The notes below the pieces were generated by a model that saw only the letters and a program-made list of their open reading frames with translations, was not told the origin of the DNA and made no database searches. From an uncultured Marivita sp. (GTDB lineage: Bacteria > Pseudomonadota > Alphaproteobacteria > Rhodobacterales > Rhodobacteraceae), in NCBI RefSeq assembly GCF_947488135.1, contig NZ_CANKYW010000007.1:62001-126000 (forward strand): a stretch of 64,000 nucleotides of DNA, in the 5' to 3' direction. The first letter of the stretch is position 1; every line of letters begins with the position of its first letter. A program made the position numbers and the translations under genes. Of the stretch, positions 56,120-64,000 are shown one piece after another.

Positions 56120-57424
56120 ATGCCCATCGAGATACTCATGCCCGCCCTGTCCCCCACGATGGAGGAAGGCACGCTTGCGAAATGGATGGTCAAGGAAGGC
56201 GACACGGTGTCCTCTGGCGACGTCATCGCAGAGATCGAAACCGACAAGGCGACGATGGAATTCGAAGCCGTCGATGAAGGCGTGATCGGCAGACTTCTGG
56301 TCGACGAGGGCACGGCGGATGTGAAGGTGAACACACCCATCGCCATGCTGCTGGAAGACGGCGAAAGCGCCGACGACCTTGGCGCGCCGTCCGCGCCGAA
56401 AGAAGAACCGGCCTCGTCTCATGTCGCTCCTGCCGAGCCGTCGGAGGCGACAGCTCCCGCGCAAGGCTACGGTCGCGGCGGGGCACCAAAAACCGAAACC
56501 GCCTCTGGTGACCGCATCTTCGCCTCCCCCCTCGCCCGCAGGATCGCGGCCGACAAGGGCTTGGACCTGAGCCAGATAAAGGGCTCCGGCCCGCGCGGCC
56601 GCATCGTGAAGGCGGACGTGGAGACTGCATCGCCGCAGTCCTCCGCGCCGATATCCGCGCCAGCCGAATCCGCACCTGCCTCGGCCGGAAAACCGGTCGA
56701 TGCCAGCGCCATTGCCAAGATGTACGAGGACCGCGCCTATACCGAAATCCCGCTCGACGGTATGCGCAAGACCATCGCCGCGCGGCTCACCGAGGCGAAA
56801 CAGACCATCCCGCATTTCTACCTGCGCCGGTCCGTGACCCTCGACCCGCTTCTGGCCTTCCGGTCACAACTCAACACGCAGCTTGAAAAGCGCGGCGTGA
56901 AGCTGTCGGTCAACGATTTCATCATCAAGGCCTGCGCGCTGGCCCTGCAACAGGTCCCTGCGGCCAATGCCGTCTGGGCAGGCGACCGCATCCTGCAACT
57001 GGAGCCGTCGGATGTCGCCGTCGCCGTCGCCATCGAAGGAGGGCTGTTCACGCCAGTCCTGAAGGACGCACACCAGAAATCCCTTTCGGCCCTGTCGGCA
57101 GAGATGAAAGACCTTGCCACCCGCGCCCGCGACCGCAAACTGGCACCCAACGAATATCAGGGCGGGAGCTTTGCCATCTCCAACCTCGGCATGTTCGGGA
57201 TCGAGAATTTCGACGCTGTCATCAACCCGCCCCACGGCGCGATCTTGGCCGTGGGCGCAGGGATGAAGAAACCGGTGGTCGCAGAAGACGGCAGCGTCAC
57301 AGTCGCCACGGTGATGTCGATGACCCTTTCGGTGGATCACCGCGTGATCGACGGCGCGCTGGGGGCAGAGCTGCTGGAAGCCATCGTGGACAACCTCGAA
57401 AATCCAATGGCCATGCTCGCCTGA
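56120..57424 (+). CDS. pdhC: Pyruvate dehydrogenase E2, dihydrolipoyllysine acetyltransferase
   Basis: This 434-aa E2 core enzyme transfers acetyl groups to CoA. Residues 1-77 form one lipoyl domain ([12 protein letters not shown]); about 130-170 is the E1/E3-binding domain (SPLARRIAADKGLDLSQIKGSGPRGRIVKADV); about 205-434 is the catalytic domain with the C-terminal DHRVIDGALGAELL active-site motif. The order E1alpha-E1beta-E2 without lpdA nearby is seen; E3 may be encoded elsewhere. Confidence 0.96.
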   Translation: MPIEILMPALSPTMEEGTLAKWMVKEGDTVSSGDVIAEIETDKATMEFEAVDEGVIGRLLVDEGTADVKVNTPIAMLLEDGESADDLGAPSAPKEEPASSHVAPAEPSEATAPAQGYGRGGAPKTETASGDRIFASPLARRIAADKGLDLSQIKGSGPRGRIVKADVETASPQSSAPISAPAESAPASAGKPVDASAIAKMYEDRAYTEIPLDGMRKTIAARLTEAKQTIPHFYLRRSVTLDPLLAFRSQLNTQLEKRGVKLSVNDFIIKACALALQQVPAANAVWAGDRILQLEPSDVAVAVAIEGGLFTPVLKDAHQKSLSALSAEMKDLATRARDRKLAPNEYQGGSFAISNLGMFGIENFDAVINPPHGAILAVGAGMKKPVVAEDGSVTVATVMSMTLSVDHRVIDGALGAELLEAIVDNLENPMAMLA

Positions 57425-57428
57425 CCCC

Positions 57429-57490
57429 TGGTTTCTTTGGGCTAAAAATACCTCGGGGGAGTCGCGAAGCGACGGGGGCAGAGCCCCCTG
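57429..57490 (+). repeat. Intergenic repeat family B, copy 3
   Basis: GGTTTCTTTGGGC, AAAAATACCTCGGGGGAG and GCGAAGCGACGGGGGC-AGA-GCCCCC, much like 43588-43651. It directly follows pdhC and abuts the two-hairpin repeat at 57490-57530, so the pdhC/cysE junction holds both repeat families. Confidence 0.7.
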
Positions 57491-57530
57491 TTTCCGTCAC
57501 CGGAAACTCCGCGATGCGTCAACGCATCGC
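57490..57530. repeat. Two-hairpin intergenic repeat, copy 2
   Basis: GTTTCCG/CGGAAAC (57490-57507) and GCGATGCGT-CA-ACGCATCGC (57511-57530), nearly identical in sequence and order to 2498-2538. Again it sits between convergent genes, pdhC and cysE. Confidence 0.75.
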
Positions 57531-57536
57531 CCCTCG

Positions 57537-58346
57537 TCAGGCCCCCGAGCGCAGGATCTGGTCCATGCTGATCGACGGCTGCGAACAGCCTGCTTCCCCG
57601 ACGATGCGCGCCGGGACACCTGCCACGGTCTTGCAGGGCGGCACTTCTTCCAGAACAACCGATCCAGCCGCCACGCGCGAGCAATTCCCGACACGGATAT
57701 TGCCCAGCACCTTGGCCCCGGCCCCGATCAGCACACCGTCACCGATCTTGGGATGACGGTCTTCCTCTTCCTTGCCGGTCCCGCCCAGCGTCACGGAATG
57801 CAGCATCGACACGTTGTCCCCCACCACAGCGGTCTCACCGATGACGATGGAGTGCGCGTGGTCAATCATGATCCCCTGCCCGATCTTCGCCGCCGGGTGA
57901 ATATCGACGCCGAACGCCTCGGAACACCGCATCTGCACGAAATAGGCCAGATCGGTCCGCCCCTGCCGCCAGAGCCAATTGCCGACGCGGTAGCACTGCA
58001 CGGCCTGGAAGCCTTTGAAAAACAATAAGGGTTGCAAGAACCGATGGCACGCCGGGTCGCGCTCGTAGACCGCCACGATATCGGCCCGTGCCGCCATGGC
58101 AAGGTCCGGATCGGACGCGAACGCCTCGTCGCAAATCTCACGCAGGATCTGCTCGGTCATCTCACCGTTGGCCAGTTTCAGCGATATCCGGTAGCTCAAC
58201 GCGCGTTCGAGGCTGGGATGGTGCAACACTGAATAGTGGATCATTCCGCCGAGCAACGGCTCCTTGGCGACGGCCTCATCCGCTTCCTTGACGATGCGGC
58301 CCCAGACCGGGTCGACCGATGCGAGTTTCGCGCGTGTTTCCGCCAT
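57537..58346 (-). CDS. cysE: Serine O-acetyltransferase
   Basis: This 269-aa enzyme acetylates serine with acetyl-CoA to O-acetylserine, the first step of cysteine synthesis. After the helical N-terminal domain comes the hexapeptide-repeat beta-helix: DIHPAAKIGQGIMIDHAHSIVIGETAVVGDNV (catalytic His and Asp), LGGTGKEEEDRHPKIGDGVLIGAGAKVLG and PCKTVAGVPARIVG. The C-terminal Ile expected for binding CysK is not evident. Divergent from the DksA-like gene. Confidence 0.95.
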   Translation of the reverse strand: MAETRAKLASVDPVWGRIVKEADEAVAKEPLLGGMIHYSVLHHPSLERALSYRISLKLANGEMTEQILREICDEAFASDPDLAMAARADIVAVYERDPACHRFLQPLLFFKGFQAVQCYRVGNWLWRQGRTDLAYFVQMRCSEAFGVDIHPAAKIGQGIMIDHAHSIVIGETAVVGDNVSMLHSVTLGGTGKEEEDRHPKIGDGVLIGAGAKVLGNIRVGNCSRVAAGSVVLEEVPPCKTVAGVPARIVGEAGCSQPSISMDQILRSGA

Positions 58347-58411
58347 GCCTTCTCTCCTTTGACGCGTAGAACATAGCAGATAGGATGCAATATCGAAAAC
58401 GCAAAGCTGTG

Positions 58412-58768
58412 ATGGCGAGGATCACCGGTTTGAATGACGCCGAGGTTGAAGATTTCCGGAAACTGATCGTACAACGCCTGAGCGATCTCGATGCCGAAGA
58501 CGCGCTTGGCCGCGAGGGGCAATCCGTCGTGTCATTGGACCAGCAGGCTGTTGGGCGCTTGTTCCGACAGGATGCGCTGCTGGGCCAGTCGATGGCCAAG
58601 GCAACGCAGGCCCGACGCGATGGGCACCGTAGGGCGCTGACGGCCGCGCTGGAACGATTGAACCGCGGGGATTTCGGTTATTGTGAGGAGTGTGGCGAGG
58701 ACATCGCTGTCAAACGGCTAGAATTCGATCCTTCCGCACGCCGCTGCATCAGTTGCGCCTCCGGCTGA
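58412..58768 (+). CDS. TraR/DksA-type zinc-finger protein
   Basis: This 118-aa protein has a coiled-coil N-part and C-terminal zinc finger with Cys91, Cys94, Cys112 and Cys115 (CEECGEDI and RCISC). DksA relatives bind RNA polymerase in the secondary channel; this one is shorter than canonical DksA (151 aa in E. coli), so it may act differently. The ATG at 58412 gives MARITGLND; an ATG nine codons upstream is also open. Its 3' part overlaps, on the other strand, the gene at 58678-59046 by 91 bases. Confidence 0.83.
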   Translation: MARITGLNDAEVEDFRKLIVQRLSDLDAEDALGREGQSVVSLDQQAVGRLFRQDALLGQSMAKATQARRDGHRRALTAALERLNRGDFGYCEECGEDIAVKRLEFDPSARRCISCASG

Positions 58769-59046
58769 GACTGCCGCTCCAACAACGCCGAAAGCACACA
58801 GAGCCATGCCTCAAGACCGACCTGCGTCTGGAACGAGATGTGACCGTGCCGGTCGTATTGCAAGGCCGCGGCCATGAGGCTCCCATCTCCGTAAACCGGA
58901 TGTGCGGCATGATGCGTAGCACGGTACCGCGCCGCCCGTTCGGCATCGGCGATCAAGCCGACCATGACCGCGTGCCGCCGCGACGGAACAACGCTGGCCA
59001 CCACGGACACGGCGGCCAGCACATCGTTGTAGATGACCGGCGTCAC
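58678..59046 (-). CDS. Small GTA-cluster-linked protein (GTG start)
   Basis: The protein has 122 aa. GTG start at 59046-59044 overlaps the stop of the GTA tail gene by three bases (GTGA). It contains AERAARYRATHHAAHPVYGDGSLMAAA, like short proteins found after the last GTA gene in Rhodobacteraceae (DUF7742-type, from memory). The C-terminal ~30 residues lie opposite the DksA-like coding region and look low in information, so the true end may be earlier in evolution but the frame continues. Confidence 0.65.
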   Translation of the reverse strand: MTPVIYNDVLAAVSVVASVVPSRRHAVMVGLIADAERAARYRATHHAAHPVYGDGSLMAAALQYDRHGHISFQTQVGLEAWLCVLSALLERQSQPEAQLMQRRAEGSNSSRLTAMSSPHSSQ

Positions 59047-62000
59047 GCGGACCACGCGATCCGCGCCCACGGTCCGGGTCCGAACCGGTCCGAAACCTGC
59101 GCCACCTCGAAGATCGCCGCGCCGGTGAAGCCGTCTTCGGCCTGCATGGCCGCCGTATAGGTCCAACCCGGCTGCATCACCTCCACGTCTCGCAAGACGC
59201 TGCCGCCGGACGTGACACGCACGCGATACGCCTCGCGATCCTCGCCCAGCGGAATGTCCGGCAAGTCCCACCCATCCGCTTCAATACGTGCGCGACGAAT
59301 CCAGGTCAGACGCATATCGGGTCCGGTTGCCCTCAGGTTCAGGTGCACTGGGCTGAGAGGCCGCAATCCGTTGCCCGCAAAAGCCTGAACCACATGGCGA
59401 TACGCCGCGTGATCATACGGCTTGTCCGCCGGTCCGATCCGGTAATGCCGCTCTTGCCCGCGCAAGGAAACTGGCATCGCGATCTGCCGGGGCGTGCCGT
59501 CCAAAAGGACGAAATACGCGCCCGCCGCCAATGTTGCCGGACTCAACGCATCGGTCCCGACCTGCCCGCGCAGCAAGTGGCTAAGACGCCAGACGCCGAC
59601 GTCAATCAATTCGGCACTCTTGAACTGGATCACTTCCCACGCATCCGGATCACCCGTTCCGATTGCGGCAAGGTTCGCACCGCCCAGAAGCCCCGCTTCA
59701 CTCACCGAGGACAGGCTGCCGGTGGTCAAGGAAACCTCCAACTGCGTGCCCAGATCGACCAGGCCGCTCGGAGCACGGTTCACCGCGGTCAGGGTGACTC
59801 CGACCGTAGAGGCCACCCCAATCAATGAATTGAGCCCATACCCCGTATCCTCCGCCGCGTCGTAGACTGCCACGTCTCCCGGCCATAGATCGGATGTCAC
59901 CGCGAGATGCGGCGCATGGGGTACTTCGTCACCCCGGATGAGCGGCAAATCGAGGAACAACGGCAACACCGGACCGCTTGCGGTAAAGCGGCGCGCGGGC
60001 GTCGGATCGTCCGGGAAATCCGCCGGATGATAGACCTGCGGCTCGATCCGGACCGCTTCGATCAGCTGATGGGTCGTTTGCTCGACCCGGTCGATACGCA
60101 CGGTCATGTCGCCCGCCTCGCCTGGCAATCGGACGACATCGCCCGCACCCAACGCGTGCTGCGACAGTGGAAGCGCGAACCGCACCCCGTCCCGTGCCAC
60201 ACGCGCCTCGCTGAGCCAGCGTTCGACGGCCTGCCGCCCCTCGGGCCGTGTCAACAGGATCGGCACTTCGCTCTCCGCCACCGCATGTGTGGCCTCGTCC
60301 GGCAGCACGGATTCCTCGGCGATATTGCGATAATCCCCGTCGGATTCGACAAAGTTCAACCGGACCCGCCCCGACATCTCGGCCTCGGAGCTGCGCGATT
60401 GCGCGACGTCCGACCCCAGATCGTCATGCAAGGCAAGCTGCGACATGTCCAGATCGACCACCCGCGCCGCGTTGCGGTTGCGGAACACGAGGACGCCGTC
60501 CCGTTCGATCGCGTCGAACCCGTAGGCGATCATCAAGGGCTGCAACGCGCGCCGCGCATCCGCCACATCTGGCGCAAGATAGCCGCGTACAAAGCCGTAC
60601 AGCGCGCTGACATCATAGTCCCGCAGACCCGAACGCTCGCAAATCTCGGCCACGACCGACGCCAATGTGCGGCCCGACACCCGTCCATTGATCCAATGTC
60701 CGCGCCGGTAGTTCGGCCCGTCAGACCACATTTCGTCCACGTTCGGAAACCACGGGTAGGGTCGCGCGTCCCAGGCCCAGACGTAGACCCGCGCCATGTC
60801 GATCATCGGCTCGCCGTAGACGTCAGACACCGGATTATGTTCCGGATCGCCCCAGTATCCCAGCATCGCGCGCAGGTACTGATGCTGGATCAATTCGTCC
60901 CGCAACCCGTTGGAATACTCAGGCAGAGTGCTTTCCGAGCTTTTGGGATCGAGAAACTTGTTCGGCTCATTGGTGGCCTTGTCGACGGCGGCACAGCCGA
61001 TCTCCGTGAACCAGATCGGCTTGCTTTCGGGCACCCACGCGGTTGGCATGGCTTCCCGGACACCGCCGACCCGATCGTGATGCGGTTGCGACCACCAGTT
61101 GCGAATATCCTTGTAGCGATAGACCCACGGCTCACCGTAGGCGCCATCCGTGATCGCCGCGCGCTGCTGAAGGTCCCGCGCCTCTTGCGACGGGTAGTAC
61201 CAGTCGTACCCCTCACCACCCGCCACATTGGCGCGCAGATAGTCGAGATTGTAGATCGACCCCCATTCCGCATCGGCGTGATCCGCACCGTCCCGCCAGT
61301 CGGACAGGCGCATGTAATTGTCGATGCCGATGAAATCGATATTCGGATCGGCCCAAAGCGGATCGAGGTGAAAATAGACGTCCCCGCTGCCATCCTGCGG
61401 ATGATAGCCGAAATACTCGGACCAGTCGGCGGCGTAGCCGATCTTCACATCCGGTCCGAGGATCGCCCGACAATCCGCCGCCAGGCTCCGCAACGCCTCG
61501 ACCGCCGGGAATCCCGACACGCCCCGCAACTGCGTCAGGCTGCGCATTTCCGACCCGATGCAGAAGGCCGTCACGCCTCCCGCAAGCGCACAAAGATGCG
61601 CCTGGTGCAGGATGAACCGGCGATAGCCCCAATCCTGCGGGATCTCAGTGTCCTCGCCATCGTCATCACCCGGCAAATCATTGGTTTCGGCTGCAAACCG
61701 GATCACCCCGTCTTCCACGGAAAAATCCCCGATCTGCGCCGTTCCGAAAAACGCGGCAATCTGATCGTCCACGGCAGCTGTGCCGGACGGATCCCCAACC
61801 TGCCCCGGCGCCACGCTGGCCGTGATCCGCCCGCGCCAAGGCAGTTTCGGCTGACCGATCTCCCCCGTCCACGGATTAGGAAGCCCGTTGCCCGGCATCT
61901 GTTCCATCAGGATGAACGGGTAGTAAAGAACCTCCAACCCCTTATCCGTCATGTCCCGGATGGCCTGCACCACCGACGCGTCACAGGGTGTTCCTCCATA

Positions 62001-62996
62001 CACCGGACGCCCGTCCTCGACCGGCACCAAACCAGCATCGGCGCGCTCCAATCCGCTGACCGTCCACGGCATGTCGGCGCTGTCACGCTGGGTCTGCTCC
62101 ACCTTCGGCTGGATCACACACTCCCCACAGCGCAGATCGCTGCCGAACCAGCTCACCACCAGCGACGCCGACCCGCAATCCGGCACCTCGTCCTGCAAAT
62201 GCTTGAGAGACGTCACGAAATCGGGCCGGTCCGACGGGCTGTTGACGTTTATGACGTCCGACTTGCCCGCACCGCCATCCAGCGCAACCGGCTCGGTCGC
62301 CAGCGCATACTCACCCGTCCCGGGGATCATCGCCACCCCGCGGATATTGAACGGCACGTCCTCGGGATCGTCCTGCACCGGCCGCGTCACTTCGAAGGAA
62401 AACTGCGGCACGCGGTTGCCGAACCGCTCCAGATCAAGGTCCTCAAAGACGACATACGCCGTGCCGCGATAGGCGGGCACCATGCCCACACCCTCAACAG
62501 CTTCCATCTTCGGATCCGGCTGTTGATCGCGCGATCCGGGATACATCCGCATCGTCACGTCATAGATCGAGATCTCGGCCCCATCCGCCCAGATCCGGTT
62601 CACGCTGGTGATCTCACCTTCGCAAAGTGCAACCGCGAGGCTGACCGAATAGCTATATTCCTTGATCGTCGGCTGCTGCGACGGCCCCTTTCCGCCACCG
62701 CCCGATTTCGACACCTTTTCCTTGAACTGCGTGGCCCAGATGATGTGTCCGCCGACCCGCATCCGTCCGTAGACCTGCGCGATCGGCTGGCCTTCCCCGG
62801 CGGTGCTCAATCGCAGCCGGTCCAGCCTCCCGGTCTCGATGGTGCGCCCGCCGGCCCCCAGTATACGCTGATCGATCGCACGACCCAGAGTAGCCCCCGC
62901 AAACCGCCCCACCGCCGTCATCGACAGCCCGAGCACCGATCCGCCAAGACTGCTGCCCAGCGCCGCGCCCGCAGCCGAAAGAACCAGTGTCGCCAT
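59043..62996 (-). CDS. Gene transfer agent tail/host-specificity protein (orfg15-like)
   Basis: This 1317-aa homologue of the R. capsulatus GTA 'megatron' protein encoded by orfg15 is a baseplate/tail-tip protein with a TIM-barrel. Visible parts are an N-terminal Gly/Ala-rich membrane-like segment (MATLVLSAAGAALGSSLGG), the phage-tail segment with YGRMRVGGHIIW, a central TIM-barrel region (IGIDNYMRLSDWRD, PIWFTEIGCAAVD with an acidic catalytic-like Glu), and C-terminal tail domains. It starts five bases after the NlpC/P60 gene. Chromosomal GTA genes package random DNA; whether this cluster is active cannot be told. Confidence 0.9.
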   Translation of the reverse strand: MATLVLSAAGAALGSSLGGSVLGLSMTAVGRFAGATLGRAIDQRILGAGGRTIETGRLDRLRLSTAGEGQPIAQVYGRMRVGGHIIWATQFKEKVSKSGGGGKGPSQQPTIKEYSYSVSLAVALCEGEITSVNRIWADGAEISIYDVTMRMYPGSRDQQPDPKMEAVEGVGMVPAYRGTAYVVFEDLDLERFGNRVPQFSFEVTRPVQDDPEDVPFNIRGVAMIPGTGEYALATEPVALDGGAGKSDVINVNSPSDRPDFVTSLKHLQDEVPDCGSASLVVSWFGSDLRCGECVIQPKVEQTQRDSADMPWTVSGLERADAGLVPVEDGRPVYGGTPCDASVVQAIRDMTDKGLEVLYYPFILMEQMPGNGLPNPWTGEIGQPKLPWRGRITASVAPGQVGDPSGTAAVDDQIAAFFGTAQIGDFSVEDGVIRFAAETNDLPGDDDGEDTEIPQDWGYRRFILHQAHLCALAGGVTAFCIGSEMRSLTQLRGVSGFPAVEALRSLAADCRAILGPDVKIGYAADWSEYFGYHPQDGSGDVYFHLDPLWADPNIDFIGIDNYMRLSDWRDGADHADAEWGSIYNLDYLRANVAGGEGYDWYYPSQEARDLQQRAAITDGAYGEPWVYRYKDIRNWWSQPHHDRVGGVREAMPTAWVPESKPIWFTEIGCAAVDKATNEPNKFLDPKSSESTLPEYSNGLRDELIQHQYLRAMLGYWGDPEHNPVSDVYGEPMIDMARVYVWAWDARPYPWFPNVDEMWSDGPNYRRGHWINGRVSGRTLASVVAEICERSGLRDYDVSALYGFVRGYLAPDVADARRALQPLMIAYGFDAIERDGVLVFRNRNAARVVDLDMSQLALHDDLGSDVAQSRSSEAEMSGRVRLNFVESDGDYRNIAEESVLPDEATHAVAESEVPILLTRPEGRQAVERWLSEARVARDGVRFALPLSQHALGAGDVVRLPGEAGDMTVRIDRVEQTTHQLIEAVRIEPQVYHPADFPDDPTPARRFTASGPVLPLFLDLPLIRGDEVPHAPHLAVTSDLWPGDVAVYDAAEDTGYGLNSLIGVASTVGVTLTAVNRAPSGLVDLGTQLEVSLTTGSLSSVSEAGLLGGANLAAIGTGDPDAWEVIQFKSAELIDVGVWRLSHLLRGQVGTDALSPATLAAGAYFVLLDGTPRQIAMPVSLRGQERHYRIGPADKPYDHAAYRHVVQAFAGNGLRPLSPVHLNLRATGPDMRLTWIRRARIEADGWDLPDIPLGEDREAYRVRVTSGGSVLRDVEVMQPGWTYTAAMQAEDGFTGAAIFEVAQVSDRFGPGPWARIAWSA

Positions 62997-63001
62997 TCCT
63001 C

Positions 63002-63445
63002 TTATCCTTCCTGAAGGTCCGCGAACGCAAACCGCGCCACGATACGCCGCTGCCACGGCGCGCTGAGCGAGGTCTCAAGAACCCCGTTCCCCGAATACGC
63101 GTGAACAAACCGCGCCAACGCGCCGATCCGCGTCTGTATCCCAAGATGTTTCGCGATCCCGCGATCCCGCATCCGGAACAGGATCACGTCGCCCTCGCTC
63201 TCGTCATCGACGTGTTTGGCCGCCATCCGTTGAGACAAAGCCTGCCAGAGAACCTCGTCCCCCTGCGGCTCACCCCAATCCTGCGTGTAGCTCGGAACGG
63301 ACCCTGGCTCGCAGCCGTAAAGCTCGCGCCAGACCCCGCGCAGCAGGCCAAGACAATCAGCCCCGGCGCCGCGCAGGCTCGCCTGATGCACATAGGGCGT
63401 CCCGATCCATCCACGCGCCGCGGCCACGATCTCCAGCCGCGTCAT
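63002..63445 (-). CDS. GTA NlpC/P60-family peptidase (orfg14-like)
   Basis: This 147-aa cell-wall peptidase domain probably opens peptidoglycan during GTA delivery. Catalytic triad segments: GADCLGLLRG (Cys), GIAKHLGIQT or RFVHAYSGN (His). The ATG at 63443-63445 overlaps the stop of the upstream gene by four bases. Same order as RcGTA orfg13-orfg14-orfg15. Confidence 0.9.
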   Translation of the reverse strand: MTRLEIVAAARGWIGTPYVHQASLRGAGADCLGLLRGVWRELYGCEPGSVPSYTQDWGEPQGDEVLWQALSQRMAAKHVDDESEGDVILFRMRDRGIAKHLGIQTRIGALARFVHAYSGNGVLETSLSAPWQRRIVARFAFADLQEG

Positions 63446-64000
63446 CGCAAGCTCCCGCCGCCGCGCGACTTGGCCATCGTCGGATGGATCATGACCCATT
63501 CCTCTTGCGGAATATCGGGAAAACCCTGAAAATTGAGAACGTTGTCGAATTTGGCGCGACAGGTCTCGAACCGCTTGTCGCACCCGACAATCAGCTTGAG
63601 CCTGTCGCCCACAGCCAAACTGGCCCGCAAAGGCTCCCAAAGGTCGATCCCACGCGACCCATCATCGTAAAGCACGTCCCGCTTGATCGCCGCCCAAAGC
63701 CCTTCGGCGGCCCCACTGATCACCGTCATCCGCCCGCGCTGAAACCAGCCGGGCTCAAACCCGGACGCACCGACCACGGTCAGCGCCCCCGTGGCGCCGA
63801 CCTCCGTCACCGTCACCTCGGCCCACATGCCATCGGCAGTGGTATCCACACCGCAAGACGCATCGCCCAGTACCGCCAGGCAAGGGGCCTGATACACCCG
63901 ACCCACCGGACGGTTGAGCCATTCCGTCAGTCCACGCAGCTCTGCCGAAAACGCACCGCCGCTGCGCGTGATGTCCCCCAAGGATCCGCGAAACAGCAGC
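63442..64000 (-). CDS. GTA DUF2163 tail protein (orfg13-like), 5' part outside window
   Basis: The reading frame runs off the right end of the window; 185 C-terminal residues are visible. FRGSLGDITRSGGAFSAELRGLTEWLN and VGCDKRFETCRAKFDNVLNFQGFPDIP match the phage BR0599/DUF2163 family encoded by RcGTA orfg13, a tail component with four conserved Cys. The next GTA genes should lie to the right. Confidence 0.88.
   Translation of the reverse strand, partial: LLFRGSLGDITRSGGAFSAELRGLTEWLNRPVGRVYQAPCLAVLGDASCGVDTTADGMWAEVTVTEVGATGALTVVGASGFEPGWFQRGRMTVISGAAEGLWAAIKRDVLYDDGSRGIDLWEPLRASLAVGDRLKLIVGCDKRFETCRAKFDNVLNFQGFPDIPQEEWVMIHPTMAKSRGGGSLR

Noticed and set aside
59907-63014. Very long open frame on the plus strand (about 1035 codons)
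   Set aside because: It is exactly opposite the GTA tail gene and its translation is Arg/His/Pro-rich without domains; high GC creates such antisense frames.

Overview
The window is GC-rich, about 60-65 % by eye outside a few short islands. It looks like a chromosomal segment of a marine Rhodobacteraceae (Roseobacter-group alphaproteobacterium). Four things point there: a 14-gene nuo operon interspersed with small extra genes, as described for Rhodobacter capsulatus; a pyruvate dehydrogenase E1-beta with an N-terminal lipoyl domain; a leucine/isovalerate (liu) operon directly upstream of nuo; and the tail end of a Rhodobacter-type gene transfer agent (GTA) cluster at the right edge. Genus and species cannot be named from what is visible. 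No rRNA, tRNA, CRISPR array or transposase was seen.

Layout. 1-2483: end of a glycosyltransferase gene and a DEAD-box helicase (+). 2543-6404 (-): birA, coaX, rnj and gph, a tight set downstream of the nuo terminator. 6512-25612 (-): complex I, in the order nuoA B C [57-aa membrane ORF] D [two small exported proteins] E [helix-hairpin-helix protein, small membrane protein] F [terminator; lipoprotein, secreted protein] G [lipoprotein] H I [AhpD-like] J K [zinc ribbon] L M N. 25868-36126 (-): leucine/isovalerate catabolism (ivd, acyl-CoA ligase, mccB, mccA, liuE, liuC) plus accessory genes, behind a perfect inverted-repeat operator. 36267-43382: stress and periplasmic proteins, a second gph-like phosphatase, glmU-glmS (UDP-GlcNAc synthesis), an AlkD-like protein, a lipoprotein and moaA. 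43711-49279: anmK, tyrS, an acyltransferase, a DUF3179 protein and two cyclophilins. 49406-57424: pgk, an FtsB-like protein, a glycosidase-like protein of unusual build, and the pdhA-pdhB-pdhC operon carrying an inserted small gene. 57537-58768: cysE and a DksA/TraR zinc-finger protein. 58678-64000 (-): GTA tail genes.

How the genes work together. The window couples carbon breakdown to respiration: pgk and the pyruvate dehydrogenase complex feed acetyl-CoA, the liu operon turns isovaleryl-CoA into acetyl-CoA and acetoacetate, and complex I oxidises the NADH. BirA is the expected biotinylating enzyme for the MccA biotin carboxylase subunit encoded here.

Most notable observations: (1) an AT-richer gene of 107 codons inserted exactly at the pdhA/pdhB junction between 16-bp direct repeats that re-create the pdhB ribosome-binding site and start; (2) a previously overlooked-size (57-aa) two-helix membrane ORF locked between nuoC and nuoD by one-base stop/start overlaps; (3) a long NuoE C-terminal extension whose last ~78 residues are duplicated in the next gene; (4) a terminator inside the nuo operon after nuoF; (5) two families of intergenic hairpin repeats at convergent gene ends; (6) a glycosidase-like protein with no signal peptide and an acidic tail ending in a hydrophobic C-terminus.
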